Source of the DNA: Pseudomonadota bacterium
Lineage (GTDB): Bacteria; Myxococcota_A; Polyangia; Polyangiales; Polyangiaceae
Reading direction: 5' to 3'
Assembly: GCA_023432025.1 (NCBI GenBank)
Contig: JAEYVE010000075.1
Location: 1 to 26,064, forward strand
DNA length: 26,064 nt
Shown: one piece after another, positions 1 through 8,533 of the stretch
Layout: every line of letters starts with the position of its first letter
Numbering within the stretch: position 1 is the first letter of the stretch
Program-made: the position numbers and the translations under genes
Notes under the pieces: generated by a model
What the model was told of the DNA's origin: nothing
Seen by the model: the letters and a program-made list of their open reading frames with translations, nothing else
Database searches by the model: none

Positions 1-114
1 GTTGAGCAGCGTCACGTAGCTGCTGTCCTTGGTGTCGTAGAGCTTGCGGTTCGAGTAACGCTTGATCACTCGAGTACCACTCTCGCTCACGACCGCGTGC
101 ACGGTGTCGGACAT
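1..114 (-). CDS. PhaR-type polyhydroxyalkanoate synthesis regulator, N-terminal fragment (runs off left edge)
   Basis: Only the first 38 codons lie in the window, reading leftwards from an ATG at 114-112. The visible protein contains the core VIKRYSNRKLYDT followed by SSYVTL. This is the hallmark of the PHB_acc_N DNA-binding domain, whose usual core is KRYPNRKLYDT. Proteins with this domain (PhaR) bind DNA and polyhydroxyalkanoate granules and repress phasin genes; related proteins in non-producers act as general carbon-flow regulators. Residues 1-14 form a short variable lead before the domain. The C-terminal part, which would show coiled-coil or granule-binding regions, is outside the window. 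The gene diverges from the PDZ/NuoH-like gene, with 193 bases between the two starts. Domain identity is firm; the exact role is inferred. Confidence 0.85.
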   Translation of the reverse strand, partial: MSDTVHAVVSESGTRVIKRYSNRKLYDTKDSSYVTLLN

Positions 115-307
115 GACCACCTCTCACGTGATTCGCGAGCAGCTGTCGCTCAGAACGAGCGAAAGTGCTGCACAGCGTCAAACATGACCTCGGGGCCGTG
201 CCTTGTCGAGCGAGGCTCGTCCGTAAAGACGAGGCGCTGGGCCAAGTTTTCTGCGAAGTCCGCGGGGAACTCGCCGCTGACCCGCTCGGGCCGGTAGAGG
301 CGAGGCG
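115..307. other. Divergent intergenic region between the PhaR-like gene and the PDZ/NuoH-like gene
   Basis: These 193 bases must hold the promoters of both divergent genes. A small hairpin is visible: CTCGTC at 216-221 pairs with GACGAG at 228-233 around a six-base loop. GAGGCGAGGCG lies just before the ATG at 308 and can serve as its ribosome binding site. I see no convincing -35/-10 pair and no RNA gene. A 66-codon GTG-started frame crosses the region but has no recognisable product. Confidence 0.5.
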
Positions 308-2152
308 ATGGGCTTTCACCTGCTCGCGCTAGTGCGCGTGCTCCTTTTGCTCGCTGCCTTCGCGGGTCTGCCGAGCTGCGCGCCGGGGCGGGCTCCAGAG
401 CTCGTGGAGGTGCGTGAGGTGGGGCCGCACTCGGTGGAGCGTGGTACGCGTCTCGAGCTCGAGGGCGCTGGCTTTCCGGAGCGACGCGCCGCTCGCGTGG
501 CGTTCGTGGGCGAGGTGTTTCGTCCGGGGGAGGCGCCGCGGCAGGTCACCATTCGGGCCACCGCTCACGCCGACTCGCGCTCGCAGCTCGCGCTCGGCGT
601 CGGCCCCGAGCTTCTGGGGCGCTTCTTGGACGGCGCCGCGCACGCGACGTTCCGCGGCGAAGTCGTGGTGGGGTTTTCGGCGCGCAGCCAAGAAGCCCCC
701 GCGCTGTCGGGCAAGCTGGATCGTGTGGTGCTCGACTTCTTCGGCGACCAGGCGACGCGGCACGGGGCCGAGCTTCGCGCGAGCGAGGAAGGCAAGGCAT
801 TCTCCGAGTTTCTCGGGCTCCGGCTGAGCGAAACGTTCGAGGTGACGGAGGTGCGCTCCGGCGGCGAGGGCGAACGCGCGGGGCTGCTCGTGGGGGACCG
901 CGTGGTGGCCGTCGACGGCGTGCGCGTCGACACGCTCGGAGATCTGTCGCCGCGCCCCGACGGACGTGAGAGCGAGCTCGTCGTACGCCGTCCCGGCGTC
1001 GGTGAGTTTGCGCGCCCGATCGATCGCGGTGGGTTTCGTCCGCTCCGCCTCGCCGACTTGGCGCAAGGTGTGGCGCTCGTGGGCGCGGCGCTCGTCCTCT
1101 TGGTCTTGTTGGTGGGGACGCGCGGTCGCTGGTGGGCGCTCTTGGAGGCGCGCTGGGGCGAGCGCGTGGAGGCGGCGCGGCGTGAGCCGGGCGGGACGGC
1201 TCGACTGCTTGCTTCGGGCGCCGGGGAGCTGGCGCCGATTTTACCCCGGGGGTTCGGGTGGGTGCCGTACGCGGGCTTCTTTGCGCTGTCGGCGATGCTG
1301 TCTGCCGTTGCGCTCGGTCGCACGTTGGTGGGCGAGGGCATCGATCTCGCGCTCCTCGTGTTCTCCGCGGCGGTGGCGACGGTCGTCGCTGGTTTTGCGA
1401 GCGGGGGGCGCGTTTGGGTGCCCCGCCGTCGACGCTACGGACTGCGCTTGGGCGCGGGGCTCTGGTCTGCGCTGCGAGCGCTCTCGCTGTTCGTGCCCGT
1501 ACTCATCGCGTTGGCTGCTGCCATCTACCAAGACGGCACGCTGGCGCTGCAGGAGATCGTGGCGCGACAGGGCGGCTCACCCGCCGAGTGGCGCGCGCTC
1601 GGAACGCCGTGGTCCTTGGTTTCGTTCGTCGTCATGTTGCTGGTGTGGGTGCCCGCACGGGACGAATCCGCGGCGAGCGTCACTGGGGCGCGTCCGGGCG
1701 CCGGCGACGTGCCGCTGTCGGACGGGCTGGCGCGGCTCTTGGACGGTGCGGCCCTGGTGATGACGTGCGGGCTGGCTGCTGCGGTGTTTCTCGGCGGATG
1801 GGCGCTGCCGTGGGACGCGCTCGGGGCGAGCGGACCTTCGTTCTTGGGGGCGGCGGTTTACCTGGGCAAAACGTGGCTGCTCTTGCACGGCGTGCTCTTT
1901 TGGCGGCGGCTCGTAGCTGCGCGCCGAAGCGAGCTGTCGTGGCGGTGGCGCGGCGGCGCGTCCGTGGTGGCGGCGGCCTGTTTCGCGCTGCACGTGGTCG
2001 CCGTGAGCTCGTCGTGGTCGGGGCCGGAAGCGGTCGCGCTTTCGCTCATGACGCGAGCGACGCTCGCCGGCGTCTCGCTCGTCTTGCTCTTGCGTTTGGC
2101 GCGCGCCGCGCGTCAACGGCTGGCCACGAGCGCCATCAATCCTTGGCTGTGA
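308..2152 (+). CDS. Lipoprotein-like PDZ protein fused to a degenerate NuoH-like (complex I subunit 1) membrane domain
   Basis: A protein of 614 residues. The N-terminus is a lipoprotein-type signal with its cysteine at residue 24 (LPSC). Residues 32-143 look like a beta-rich IPT/TIG-like domain, and 170-236 form a PDZ domain containing RAGLLVGDRVVAVDG. From about 250 to the end there are eight to nine membrane helices resembling NuoH: GTLALQEIVARQ (410-421) matches the NuoH segment before its acidic loop, and FLGGWALPW plus YLGKTWLLLHGVLFW (495-532) match its last conserved helices. The NuoH quinone-site features are missing: there is no GPNRVGP loop, the ISYE segment reads LSLF (392-395), and the acidic PFDLPEAE loop is absent. 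Catalytic complex I function is therefore unlikely; a scaffold or sensor role is a guess. The start is supported by a GAGG-type site. Its 3' end overlaps the convergent acyltransferase gene by 17 bases. Confidence 0.8.
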   Translation: MGFHLLALVRVLLLLAAFAGLPSCAPGRAPELVEVREVGPHSVERGTRLELEGAGFPERRAARVAFVGEVFRPGEAPRQVTIRATAHADSRSQLALGVGPELLGRFLDGAAHATFRGEVVVGFSARSQEAPALSGKLDRVVLDFFGDQATRHGAELRASEEGKAFSEFLGLRLSETFEVTEVRSGGEGERAGLLVGDRVVAVDGVRVDTLGDLSPRPDGRESELVVRRPGVGEFARPIDRGGFRPLRLADLAQGVALVGAALVLLVLLVGTRGRWWALLEARWGERVEAARREPGGTARLLASGAGELAPILPRGFGWVPYAGFFALSAMLSAVALGRTLVGEGIDLALLVFSAAVATVVAGFASGGRVWVPRRRRYGLRLGAGLWSALRALSLFVPVLIALAAAIYQDGTLALQEIVARQGGSPAEWRALGTPWSLVSFVVMLLVWVPARDESAASVTGARPGAGDVPLSDGLARLLDGAALVMTCGLAAAVFLGGWALPWDALGASGPSFLGAAVYLGKTWLLLHGVLFWRRLVAARRSELSWRWRGGASVVAAACFALHVVAVSSSWSGPEAVALSLMTRATLAGVSLVLLLRLARAARQRLATSAINPWL

Positions 2153-3017
2153 GCTCCGCGCGAAGCCGGCGTTCCTCTTGTCCGAGCGCGCCGATGGCCT
2201 CCATGCAGCGCTCGGCGATGGCGCGATAGACGCGCGGAGAGCCCTTTTGCTCGAGCAGGTCGGAGAAGTCGATCGGCTCGCCGAACACGACGTGGATGGT
2301 CGTGCCCGTGCGCGTGAAGTTGCTCAGAACCTGCCGCGGTAGGTCGTTCTGGAGGCCGTTCACGAAGACGGGGACCACCGCGACGTGCGCCTCGTGAACG
2401 ACGCGGCCCACGCCGGGCTGCGCCGGCAAGAAGGTGTATGGGTCGTCGTCGCGTTTTCGCGTGCCTTCGGGGTGGAGCCCGGCGAAGACGCCGCCGCGCT
2501 TCAGCAGATAGCCGAGCTCGGCGAGGCTTCCGCCGTTCAACGCCGCCCGCTTTCTGTCGCGAAAAATCGGCGGGTACATGGCAAAGAAGCTCATGACGCC
2601 GTTGACGATGAGCCCGAGCGGCGAATCGTAGAAAAAGCCCGAGCGCACCGGGAAGGCGATGCGCTTTCTCATGCCGCGGCGGACGAGCTCCGCGGTGATG
2701 ACGTACAGGTCGAAAAAGCTGCGGTGGTTGGCCACCACCAGGATGCTTCGCCCGTCCGCGAGCGGCGGGATGCGGTCGAGCCCATGCACTTGGCGCAGGT
2801 GCTTGGTACAGTGATGGATCCACGCTTGCCCGACGCTGCTCTGGCAGAAGCGCAAGAGTCGGTTCAGGAGCCCCGGCTCGAACGTGCGCCGGACGAAGCG
2901 GATCGAGAAGCGCTCGAGCCAAGACAGGCGCTTGCGCCCGAGCGCGACCAAGTCCGGACGGCGTCCCACCTCGAGCGCGGGTTCGTCCGGCGCCGTTTCA
3001 GGGATGCGGGTGCTCAT
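2136..3017 (-). CDS. 1-acyl-glycerol-3-phosphate acyltransferase family protein (PlsC-like)
   Basis: A protein of 293 residues. It has the acyltransferase HX4D motif as NHRSFFD (H98, D103), the EGTR phosphate-binding motif in HPEGTRKR (182-189), and VVPVFVNG (214-221), in the order and spacing of the PlsC/LPLAT family. The family moves an acyl chain from acyl-ACP or acyl-CoA to lysophosphatidate or a similar acceptor at the inner face of the cytoplasmic membrane. The N-terminal 85 residues are basic and aromatic and probably lie against the membrane; no strong transmembrane helix is seen. It starts 24 bases after the stop of the SseB-family gene, so the two are probably co-transcribed. The acceptor is unknown: lysophosphatidate is the default, but members of this fold also acylate other lipids. 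Confidence 0.88.
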   Translation of the reverse strand: MSTRIPETAPDEPALEVGRRPDLVALGRKRLSWLERFSIRFVRRTFEPGLLNRLLRFCQSSVGQAWIHHCTKHLRQVHGLDRIPPLADGRSILVVANHRSFFDLYVITAELVRRGMRKRIAFPVRSGFFYDSPLGLIVNGVMSFFAMYPPIFRDRKRAALNGGSLAELGYLLKRGGVFAGLHPEGTRKRDDDPYTFLPAQPGVGRVVHEAHVAVVPVFVNGLQNDLPRQVLSNFTRTGTTIHVVFGEPIDFSDLLEQKGSPRVYRAIAERCMEAIGALGQEERRLRAELTAKD

Positions 3018-3041
3018 GCGAATTCGGAGACGATCGAACGA

Positions 3042-3878
3042 CTAGTTGGCTGGGTCGCGGAAGACGACGTCGACATAGCCCGGGGGAGGCACGTGCGGGG
3101 AGACGAGCTCCATCACGGCTTCCGCCACGGCGTGGCGGTCGACGCCGTGGCGCGCGAGCGTGAGGACGATGGTGGGGTGAGGCTCGCGATCGCGTTCGGG
3201 ATTGAACGTGACGAGGGCTTCGGCGCTGCTCAGCTCCGGTTGACCTTGGACAGCTTCGCGGAGCGCCTCGAGCAGCGCCTCGGGGAGAGGCTCGGCGCCG
3301 TCGACGGCGGTCAACGCCTCGTCGGGGCTGGGCTCGATGTCGGCGACGTAGCCGACGAGCGGCAGAGCTTGGCCTCGCGAAATGGCGGCGACCTCGTCAC
3401 GCCGCAGCATGAGCTCTTCGTCCATGCCGGCGTTGATGACCAAACCGAAGACCTCGCGGTCGTCGATGACCTGGAGGGCCATGTCGAGCACGAACTGCGC
3501 CGGGACGCTGCAGAACTTCAGCTCTCCACCGCTCGTCGTCCAGCCGAGTGCCTCCCGCATCGGCTCCATGAAGTCCGGGTCCGTGTAGGCCACGCAGAAC
3601 ATGTTGTGATCTTCGTCGAGCACCATGTGCGGACGAAAGCTCAGCTCCTGGTCGACCTCGATGACCTCGCCTTCCGGCGCCTCGTCGATGTCCTCCGCGA
3701 GCGGAACGAACAGCTCGCCCTGGGGGAGGGCGTCCACCAGCACCTGCACGTCGCTGCGGAGGCCCCGGCGGGCGATTCCCACGGCTTCCGTGAGGTCGAT
3801 CAGGTCGTCGCCGGCGGGGTCATGGTCCTCGGGCTCGTGGTCGTGACCGTCGTGGTCGTGACCGTCGTGGTCGCTCAT
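3042..3878 (-). CDS. SseB family protein with histidine-rich N-terminus
   Basis: A protein of 278 residues. The first 19 residues are a His/Asp run built of HDGHD units. Residues 30-150 resemble the SseB N-terminal domain: a leading FVPLAED segment, a central AYTDPDFMEPMREALGW segment where other members read FTS, and a GLVINAG segment near the end. Residues 190-275 resemble the SseB C-terminal domain, with LPEALLEALREAV, a beta strand ALVTFNP and a closing VDVVF. The family is named after an enterobacterial stress-tolerance gene, and its molecular role is poorly known. The histidine run could bind metal ions, but that is inferred from composition alone. The gene sits 24 bases upstream of the acyltransferase and diverges from the P-type ATPase gene 83 bases away. 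Confidence 0.7.
   Translation of the reverse strand: MSDHDGHDHDGHDHEPEDHDPAGDDLIDLTEAVGIARRGLRSDVQVLVDALPQGELFVPLAEDIDEAPEGEVIEVDQELSFRPHMVLDEDHNMFCVAYTDPDFMEPMREALGWTTSGGELKFCSVPAQFVLDMALQVIDDREVFGLVINAGMDEELMLRRDEVAAISRGQALPLVGYVADIEPSPDEALTAVDGAEPLPEALLEALREAVQGQPELSSAEALVTFNPERDREPHPTIVLTLARHGVDRHAVAEAVMELVSPHVPPPGYVDVVFRDPAN
3836..3873. repeat. 15-bp tandem repeat encoding the His/Asp run of the SseB-family protein
   Basis: The unit CGTGGTCGTGACCGT (plus strand) occurs at 3836-3850 and 3851-3865, and a partial copy follows at 3866-3873. Read on the minus strand it gives the HDGHD run at residues 2-13 of the SseB-family protein. A 15-bp unit keeps the frame, so copy number could vary without breaking the gene. 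Confidence 0.8.
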
Positions 3879-3961
3879 GGCGCGGACCTATCACGGCGCA
3901 GCCCGGCTAGCACCTCGAGGCTGCCTCGTAGCCCTTCTCAGGCCGAGGACCGATCGCTATC

Positions 3962-6900
3962 GTGGCCGAGCGCTCCCGCTTCCGTCCCACGAGAGCGCCT
4001 TCTTCGATGAGTCCTGCCCTCTTCCTGGCGCTCTTGCGCAAGCACTTCGCCGCCCGCAGGCGACGCGTTTGGATCGGCAACGGGCGCGCCCACGTGGAGC
4101 TGCGCATGGGCACGGCCGAGGAGCTCGAGCAGGTCGCTGTGCTTCTGGCGGGCTCCGTGCGCGAGGTCTCGAGCGTGCGCTGGGTCGAGGTCCACGTGAG
4201 CACGCGGCGCGCCGTCATCGCGTTCCAACCGGGCGCCCTGGATGCTCTGGCGCTCGAAACCTTGGTCGCGGAGGCAGAGCTGCGTGCGGGGCTCGGCGCT
4301 TCGCTCTTCGGGTACGGGGGGCACCCCGCGGACGTCGAGCCGGCGGAGCAGCTGCTCATCGAGTTGTTCGCGGAGGGGTTGGGTCTCCTGGTCGGCACCG
4401 GGCTGAAGCTCTCGGTCGTTCCGAGCTCGCGCCTCGCGGGTACCCTGGCGTCCGTGCTGGCGGTGGTGCGCGCGACGCCTCGCTTGCGGCGCGTGCTGGA
4501 CGAACGTCTCGGGCCGGAGCGCGCGGACTTGGTGTTGGCCATCACGACGAGCCTCCTGACCGGGGCGGCGCAACGTCCTGTGAGCTCTTTGGTGGGGTTC
4601 GTCGAAAAGACGCTCCACCTGCGGGAGCGGGACGCGCAGCGCGCCTTGTGGATTCGTCGTGAGCCCGAGCTGTGTGCGGAATCGGTGGCGGCGCGAAGCG
4701 ACGCCACGACGGAAGCGCCGGCCGCTTCGCGGCCGCCGCTTCGCGGAGCGGATCGCTCCGAGCGCCCGCGCGCGCTGCCACGCGGCCCCATCGAGGAGTA
4801 CTCGGATCGCGCGTGGGCGGTGTCGCTCGGCGGCTTCGGGCTCAGCTTCATCACGACGCGTAGCGTGCAGCGCGCCTTCGGCGCGCTCTTCGGCGCGTTG
4901 CCGCGCCCGGCGCGCCTCGGTCGCGAGAGCTACACGGCGCGCCTGTCTCGCGTGCTCGCCGCTCGGCAGCTCTTGGTCTTGGACGCGGAGGCGCTTCGTC
5001 GCCTGGACCGCGTGGACTGCTTGGTGCTTTCCGGAGACTTGCTCCCGGCGGGGCGCTTCCGCGTCGGTCGTCTGCTTTGCGCGGAAGGGGTAGCGGAGGC
5101 CTCGGCGCGCCGAATGGTGGAGCGCCTCTTCGATCCGGAGTCGCCGCTCGGGGTTCGCGGTGAGGAGGGTTACCGCTTGGGTCCGACGTCTCGCTTGGGG
5201 CTCGAGCCGAGCGAAGCGATGCGGCGCGGCGGGTCGGAGCTCGCGGCGCGTGGTGGCTTGGTGCTGGGGCTGTCGAAAGACGGCGCGCTGGCCGCGCTCG
5301 CGGAGGTGCAGATCCAGGCGCGCATCGGCCTGGACGAGCTGGTGCAGGCCGCGCACGACTCCGGCATGCGCGTGGTGGTCGCCACGAGCAACGAGGAAAT
5401 GCTGCAGGGCATCCCCGCCGACGACCTCATCGGCGAGGGCGAGGCGATGCGACGAGGAGTGCGGCGCCTCCAGCGCGAAGGGCGCATGGTGTGCGTCGTT
5501 GCGCAGGGTGACTCGCCGGGCCTCGAGGTCGCAGATTTGGGCATCGGCCTCACCTCGCATGGGCACGCCGTGCCGTGGTCGGCGCATTTGCTGTGCTCGG
5601 GGGACCTCACGGACGTGCGGTTCTTGATTGAAGCGGCGGTGGCGGCGCGCGAGGTCAGTCGACAAAGCGTGAACATGGCGCTGGGCGCCGCCAGCGTGGG
5701 AGCGCTGGTCTCGGCAGGCGGGCTCTTGCCCATGACGACGTCGCGCGTGCTCACGGTCGTGAACGTGGCGTCGCTCTTGTCCATGGCGAACGGCTATCGC
5801 GCGGTGGGAGAGCTCACCCGCAAGCAGCTGCCGCCCCCGCGCGACCCGACGCCGTGGCACGCGCTCGAGGTGGAGGGGGTGCTGGCGCGGCTCGGAACGA
5901 GCCGCGAGGGGCTTTCTCGCAAGGAGGCGGGCCTGCGGCGGCGCGTCTCGTCGTTGCGCAAGTCCGCGCTCGCGGAGCTCGGTGCCGCCGTCACCGACGA
6001 GCTCTTCAGCCCACTGGCGCCGCTGCTCGCGGCGGGCGCCGGACTTTCGGCGGTGGTGGGCTCGCTGGCGGACGCCGGAATGGTCGGCGGCGTCGTCGGG
6101 TTGAACGCCGTCATCGGCGGCACACAACGCTTCCGCACCGAGCGCGCCATCACGGAGCTCGCGCGAACGACGAGCCGCAAGGTGCTCGTGCGGCGGGAAG
6201 GCGAGCTATTCGAGATCGATGCGGACGATCTCGTGAAGGGCGACATCGTGCACCTCGCGGCCGGCGACGTGGTGCCGGCGGACTGTCGCGTGGTGGAAAC
6301 CGAGGCGCTCGAGGTAGACACTTCGGGGCTCACGGGTGAGTCGCTGCCCGTCAAGAAGTCTACCCAGGCTTCGTACGAAGACAGCGTCGCGGACCGTACC
6401 TCGATGCTCTACGAGGGGTCCGCCGTCGCCAGCGGGCAAGTGACGGCTTGCGTCGTCGCGGTCGGGCAGGAAACCGAAGCGCGCCGCGGCGGAGCCTCGT
6501 TCAAGCGCTCACGCTCCGACAGTGGGGTCGAGCGGCGCCTGCGCGAGCTCATCGATCTGACCGGGCCGGTGGCGCTCGCGGCGGGCGTCGGCGTGGTGGG
6601 CGTCGGGGTCTTGCGCGGACGCAAGCTGGAGGAGCTCGTGGGCACGGGCGTGAGCTTGGCCGTCGCTTCGGTGCCCGAAGGCTTGCCGCTGCTCGCGACC
6701 GCGGCGCAGCTCGCGGCAGCGCGACGGCTCAGCGCGCGCGGCGCGCTCGTGCGCAACGCGCGCAGCATCGAGGCGCTCGGGCGAGTGGACACGCTCTGCT
6801 TCGACAAGACGGGCACCGTCACCGAGGGACGCATCGAGCTCGGCGCGCTTTCGGACGGCGAAGCGCTGGCGCGGCTCGACGAAGCACGCTCCACACACTT

Positions 6901-8473
6901 GGGCGTGCTGGCGGCGGCGCTGCGCGCCAGTCCGGCGCGGCCCGAGGACTGGTCGCGCTCGGATCCGACGGACGCTGCGCTCTATCGCGGCGCGAGCGAG
7001 CTCTCGGTGACGCCGAGCTACGATTGCGTCGAGTGGAGCCGGGTGACGGAGCTGCCGTTCGAGGCGGGCCGCAGCTATCACGCCGTCGTGGGCGCAGATG
7101 GAGGGCGCTGGCGCCTCTCGGTCAAGGGGGCGCCCGAGGTGCTGTTGGAGCGGTGCACGGCGCGGCGGCGCGGCGCCGTGAGCGAGGGGCTCGATGCCTC
7201 CGAACGAGACGCCCTGGCGCGCGCGGCGAGCGACATCGCCAAGCGCGGGCTGCGCGTGCTGTGCGTCGCGCAGCGCTCGCTGAACGTCGGGCAGGAGCTC
7301 GATCTCGAGAACCTGTGCGAGCTCGAGTTCGTCGGCTTTCTGGCGCTGCGCGATCCGGTGCGAAAGAGCGCCAAGCTCGCGCTCGAGCGCATGAGCGAGG
7401 CGGGCCTACGCGCCGTGATGGTTACGGGAGATCATCCCAGTACGGCGAACGCCATCGCGGTAGAGCTCGGCTTGAGTCCCGAGCCGCGTGTCATCTCGGG
7501 AGCGGAGCTCTCTGGCCTGAGTGACGAGGAGCTCGACTTACGCCTCGAGCACACGCACGTCTTCGCGCGCGTGACGCCTTCGCAAAAGGTGCGCGTGGTG
7601 CGCGCGCTGCAGCGCGTCGGGCGCACGGTGGCGATGGTGGGCGACGGGGCGAACGACGCGCCCGCCATTCGCTTGGCGAACGTAGGCGTGGCCATCGGAC
7701 AAAAGAGCGCCGAGGCCGCGCGCAACGCGGCGGACGTGGTGCTCACCGACGAGCGCATCGAAACTCTGGTGGACGCCGTCGCCGAGGGGCGCGCCATGTG
7801 GGCTTCCGTGCGGGACGCGGTGTCCATTTTGGTCGGCGGCAACTTGGGAGAAATTGGCTTTACGCTGCTCACCGGGCTCATCGCTGGGCGTCCGCCGCTT
7901 TCCGCGCGCCAGCTACTCTTGGTGAACGTGCTCACGGACGTGGCGCCCGCCATGGCCATCGCGCTGAAGCCGCCGACCAAGGAAGCGCTGGCGCGGCTGA
8001 CCAAAGAAGGCCCAGAGGCGTCTCTCGGCGTGTCACTCACGCGAGACATCGGCACACGTGCCGTGGTCACGGCGTCGGGCGCCGGTGTGGCGTGGAGCTT
8101 GGCGCGTTTGCTCGGGGATCGACGCGGCGCCAGCACCACGGCGCTCCTCGCGCTGGTCGGAACACAGCTCGGTCAAACCTTGGTGTCCGGTGGGTTCTCG
8201 CGCGAGGTGGTGGCCATGAATGCGCTGTCGGTGGGCGCGCTGGCCGGCCTCGTGCAAACGCCGGGGCTCAGCGGGCTCTTTGGCTGTCGTCCTTTGGGGC
8301 CGCTCGGTTGGTCCATCGCCGTCGGTTGCTCGGCGGCGGCGACAGCCGCAGGTACGGTGCTACCGCCGCTGGCGGAGGAGTGGCTGGAGCGCGTTCGTCG
8401 GCAAGCGCCGCTTTGGTTGCCCGACGCGCTGCAGCTGCCGGGCTCGTCCATGCGGGTGCTGGAGGAGCCCTGA
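3962..8473 (+). CDS. CtpI-like tandem cation-transporting P-type ATPase with dead N-terminal half
   Basis: A protein of 1503 residues from a GTG at 3962; an ATG at 4007 is an equally possible start. Residues 36-102 form an HMA-like domain without the CxxC metal site. Residues 300-600 are a degenerate P-type ATPase copy: VDCLVLSGDLL (351-361) aligns with VDTLCFDKTGT of the second copy, placing Ser357 where the phosphorylated Asp belongs. The C-terminal half is intact: TGES (791-794), PEGLP in helix 4 (905-909), DKTGT with Asp948, a KGAPE nucleotide-binding segment, and GDGANDAP (1227-1234). Helix residues matching the Ca2+ sites of SERCA are kept: E906, N1294/E1297 in GGNLGEI, and N1322/T1325/D1326 in VNVLTD. 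That points to a P2-type pump, perhaps for Ca2+ or a similar divalent ion. The layout resembles mycobacterial CtpI. Substrate and direction are inferred. Confidence 0.9.
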   Translation: MAERSRFRPTRAPSSMSPALFLALLRKHFAARRRRVWIGNGRAHVELRMGTAEELEQVAVLLAGSVREVSSVRWVEVHVSTRRAVIAFQPGALDALALETLVAEAELRAGLGASLFGYGGHPADVEPAEQLLIELFAEGLGLLVGTGLKLSVVPSSRLAGTLASVLAVVRATPRLRRVLDERLGPERADLVLAITTSLLTGAAQRPVSSLVGFVEKTLHLRERDAQRALWIRREPELCAESVAARSDATTEAPAASRPPLRGADRSERPRALPRGPIEEYSDRAWAVSLGGFGLSFITTRSVQRAFGALFGALPRPARLGRESYTARLSRVLAARQLLVLDAEALRRLDRVDCLVLSGDLLPAGRFRVGRLLCAEGVAEASARRMVERLFDPESPLGVRGEEGYRLGPTSRLGLEPSEAMRRGGSELAARGGLVLGLSKDGALAALAEVQIQARIGLDELVQAAHDSGMRVVVATSNEEMLQGIPADDLIGEGEAMRRGVRRLQREGRMVCVVAQGDSPGLEVADLGIGLTSHGHAVPWSAHLLCSGDLTDVRFLIEAAVAAREVSRQSVNMALGAASVGALVSAGGLLPMTTSRVLTVVNVASLLSMANGYRAVGELTRKQLPPPRDPTPWHALEVEGVLARLGTSREGLSRKEAGLRRRVSSLRKSALAELGAAVTDELFSPLAPLLAAGAGLSAVVGSLADAGMVGGVVGLNAVIGGTQRFRTERAITELARTTSRKVLVRREGELFEIDADDLVKGDIVHLAAGDVVPADCRVVETEALEVDTSGLTGESLPVKKSTQASYEDSVADRTSMLYEGSAVASGQVTACVVAVGQETEARRGGASFKRSRSDSGVERRLRELIDLTGPVALAAGVGVVGVGVLRGRKLEELVGTGVSLAVASVPEGLPLLATAAQLAAARRLSARGALVRNARSIEALGRVDTLCFDKTGTVTEGRIELGALSDGEALARLDEARSTHLGVLAAALRASPARPEDWSRSDPTDAALYRGASELSVTPSYDCVEWSRVTELPFEAGRSYHAVVGADGGRWRLSVKGAPEVLLERCTARRRGAVSEGLDASERDALARAASDIAKRGLRVLCVAQRSLNVGQELDLENLCELEFVGFLALRDPVRKSAKLALERMSEAGLRAVMVTGDHPSTANAIAVELGLSPEPRVISGAELSGLSDEELDLRLEHTHVFARVTPSQKVRVVRALQRVGRTVAMVGDGANDAPAIRLANVGVAIGQKSAEAARNAADVVLTDERIETLVDAVAEGRAMWASVRDAVSILVGGNLGEIGFTLLTGLIAGRPPLSARQLLLVNVLTDVAPAMAIALKPPTKEALARLTKEGPEASLGVSLTRDIGTRAVVTASGAGVAWSLARLLGDRRGASTTALLALVGTQLGQTLVSGGFSREVVAMNALSVGALAGLVQTPGLSGLFGCRPLGPLGWSIAVGCSAAATAAGTVLPPLAEEWLERVRRQAPLWLPDALQLPGSSMRVLEEP
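4720..4759. repeat. Cluster of three short hairpins inside the ATPase linker
   Basis: GGCCGC-TTC-GCGGCC (4720-4734), CCGC-TTC-GCGG (4736-4746) and GGAGCG-GAT-CGCTCC (4745-4759) follow each other. GCCGCTTCGCGG is also a direct repeat at 4721-4732 and 4735-4746. The region encodes a low-complexity Ala/Arg/Pro/Ser linker between the HMA-like part and the degenerate ATPase copy. Confidence 0.7.
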
Positions 8474-8533
8474 GCCTTCGCGCGTGAGCCAAAACTTGGC
8501 CCGCTTGCCCCAGCTCCGGCAGACCCTTCTCCC

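Noticed and set aside
97..297. 66-codon plus-strand frame between the PhaR-like and PDZ genes
   Set aside because: It starts at a GTG inside the divergent PhaR-like gene, has no ribosome binding site that I can see and no recognisable product.
2385..4010. 541-residue plus-strand frame
   Set aside because: It is antisense to the PlsC-like and SseB-family genes, both of which have recognisable domains.
3938..6127. 729-residue minus-strand frame
   Set aside because: It is antisense to the P-type ATPase and consists of low-complexity Arg/His/Ala-rich sequence with no domain.
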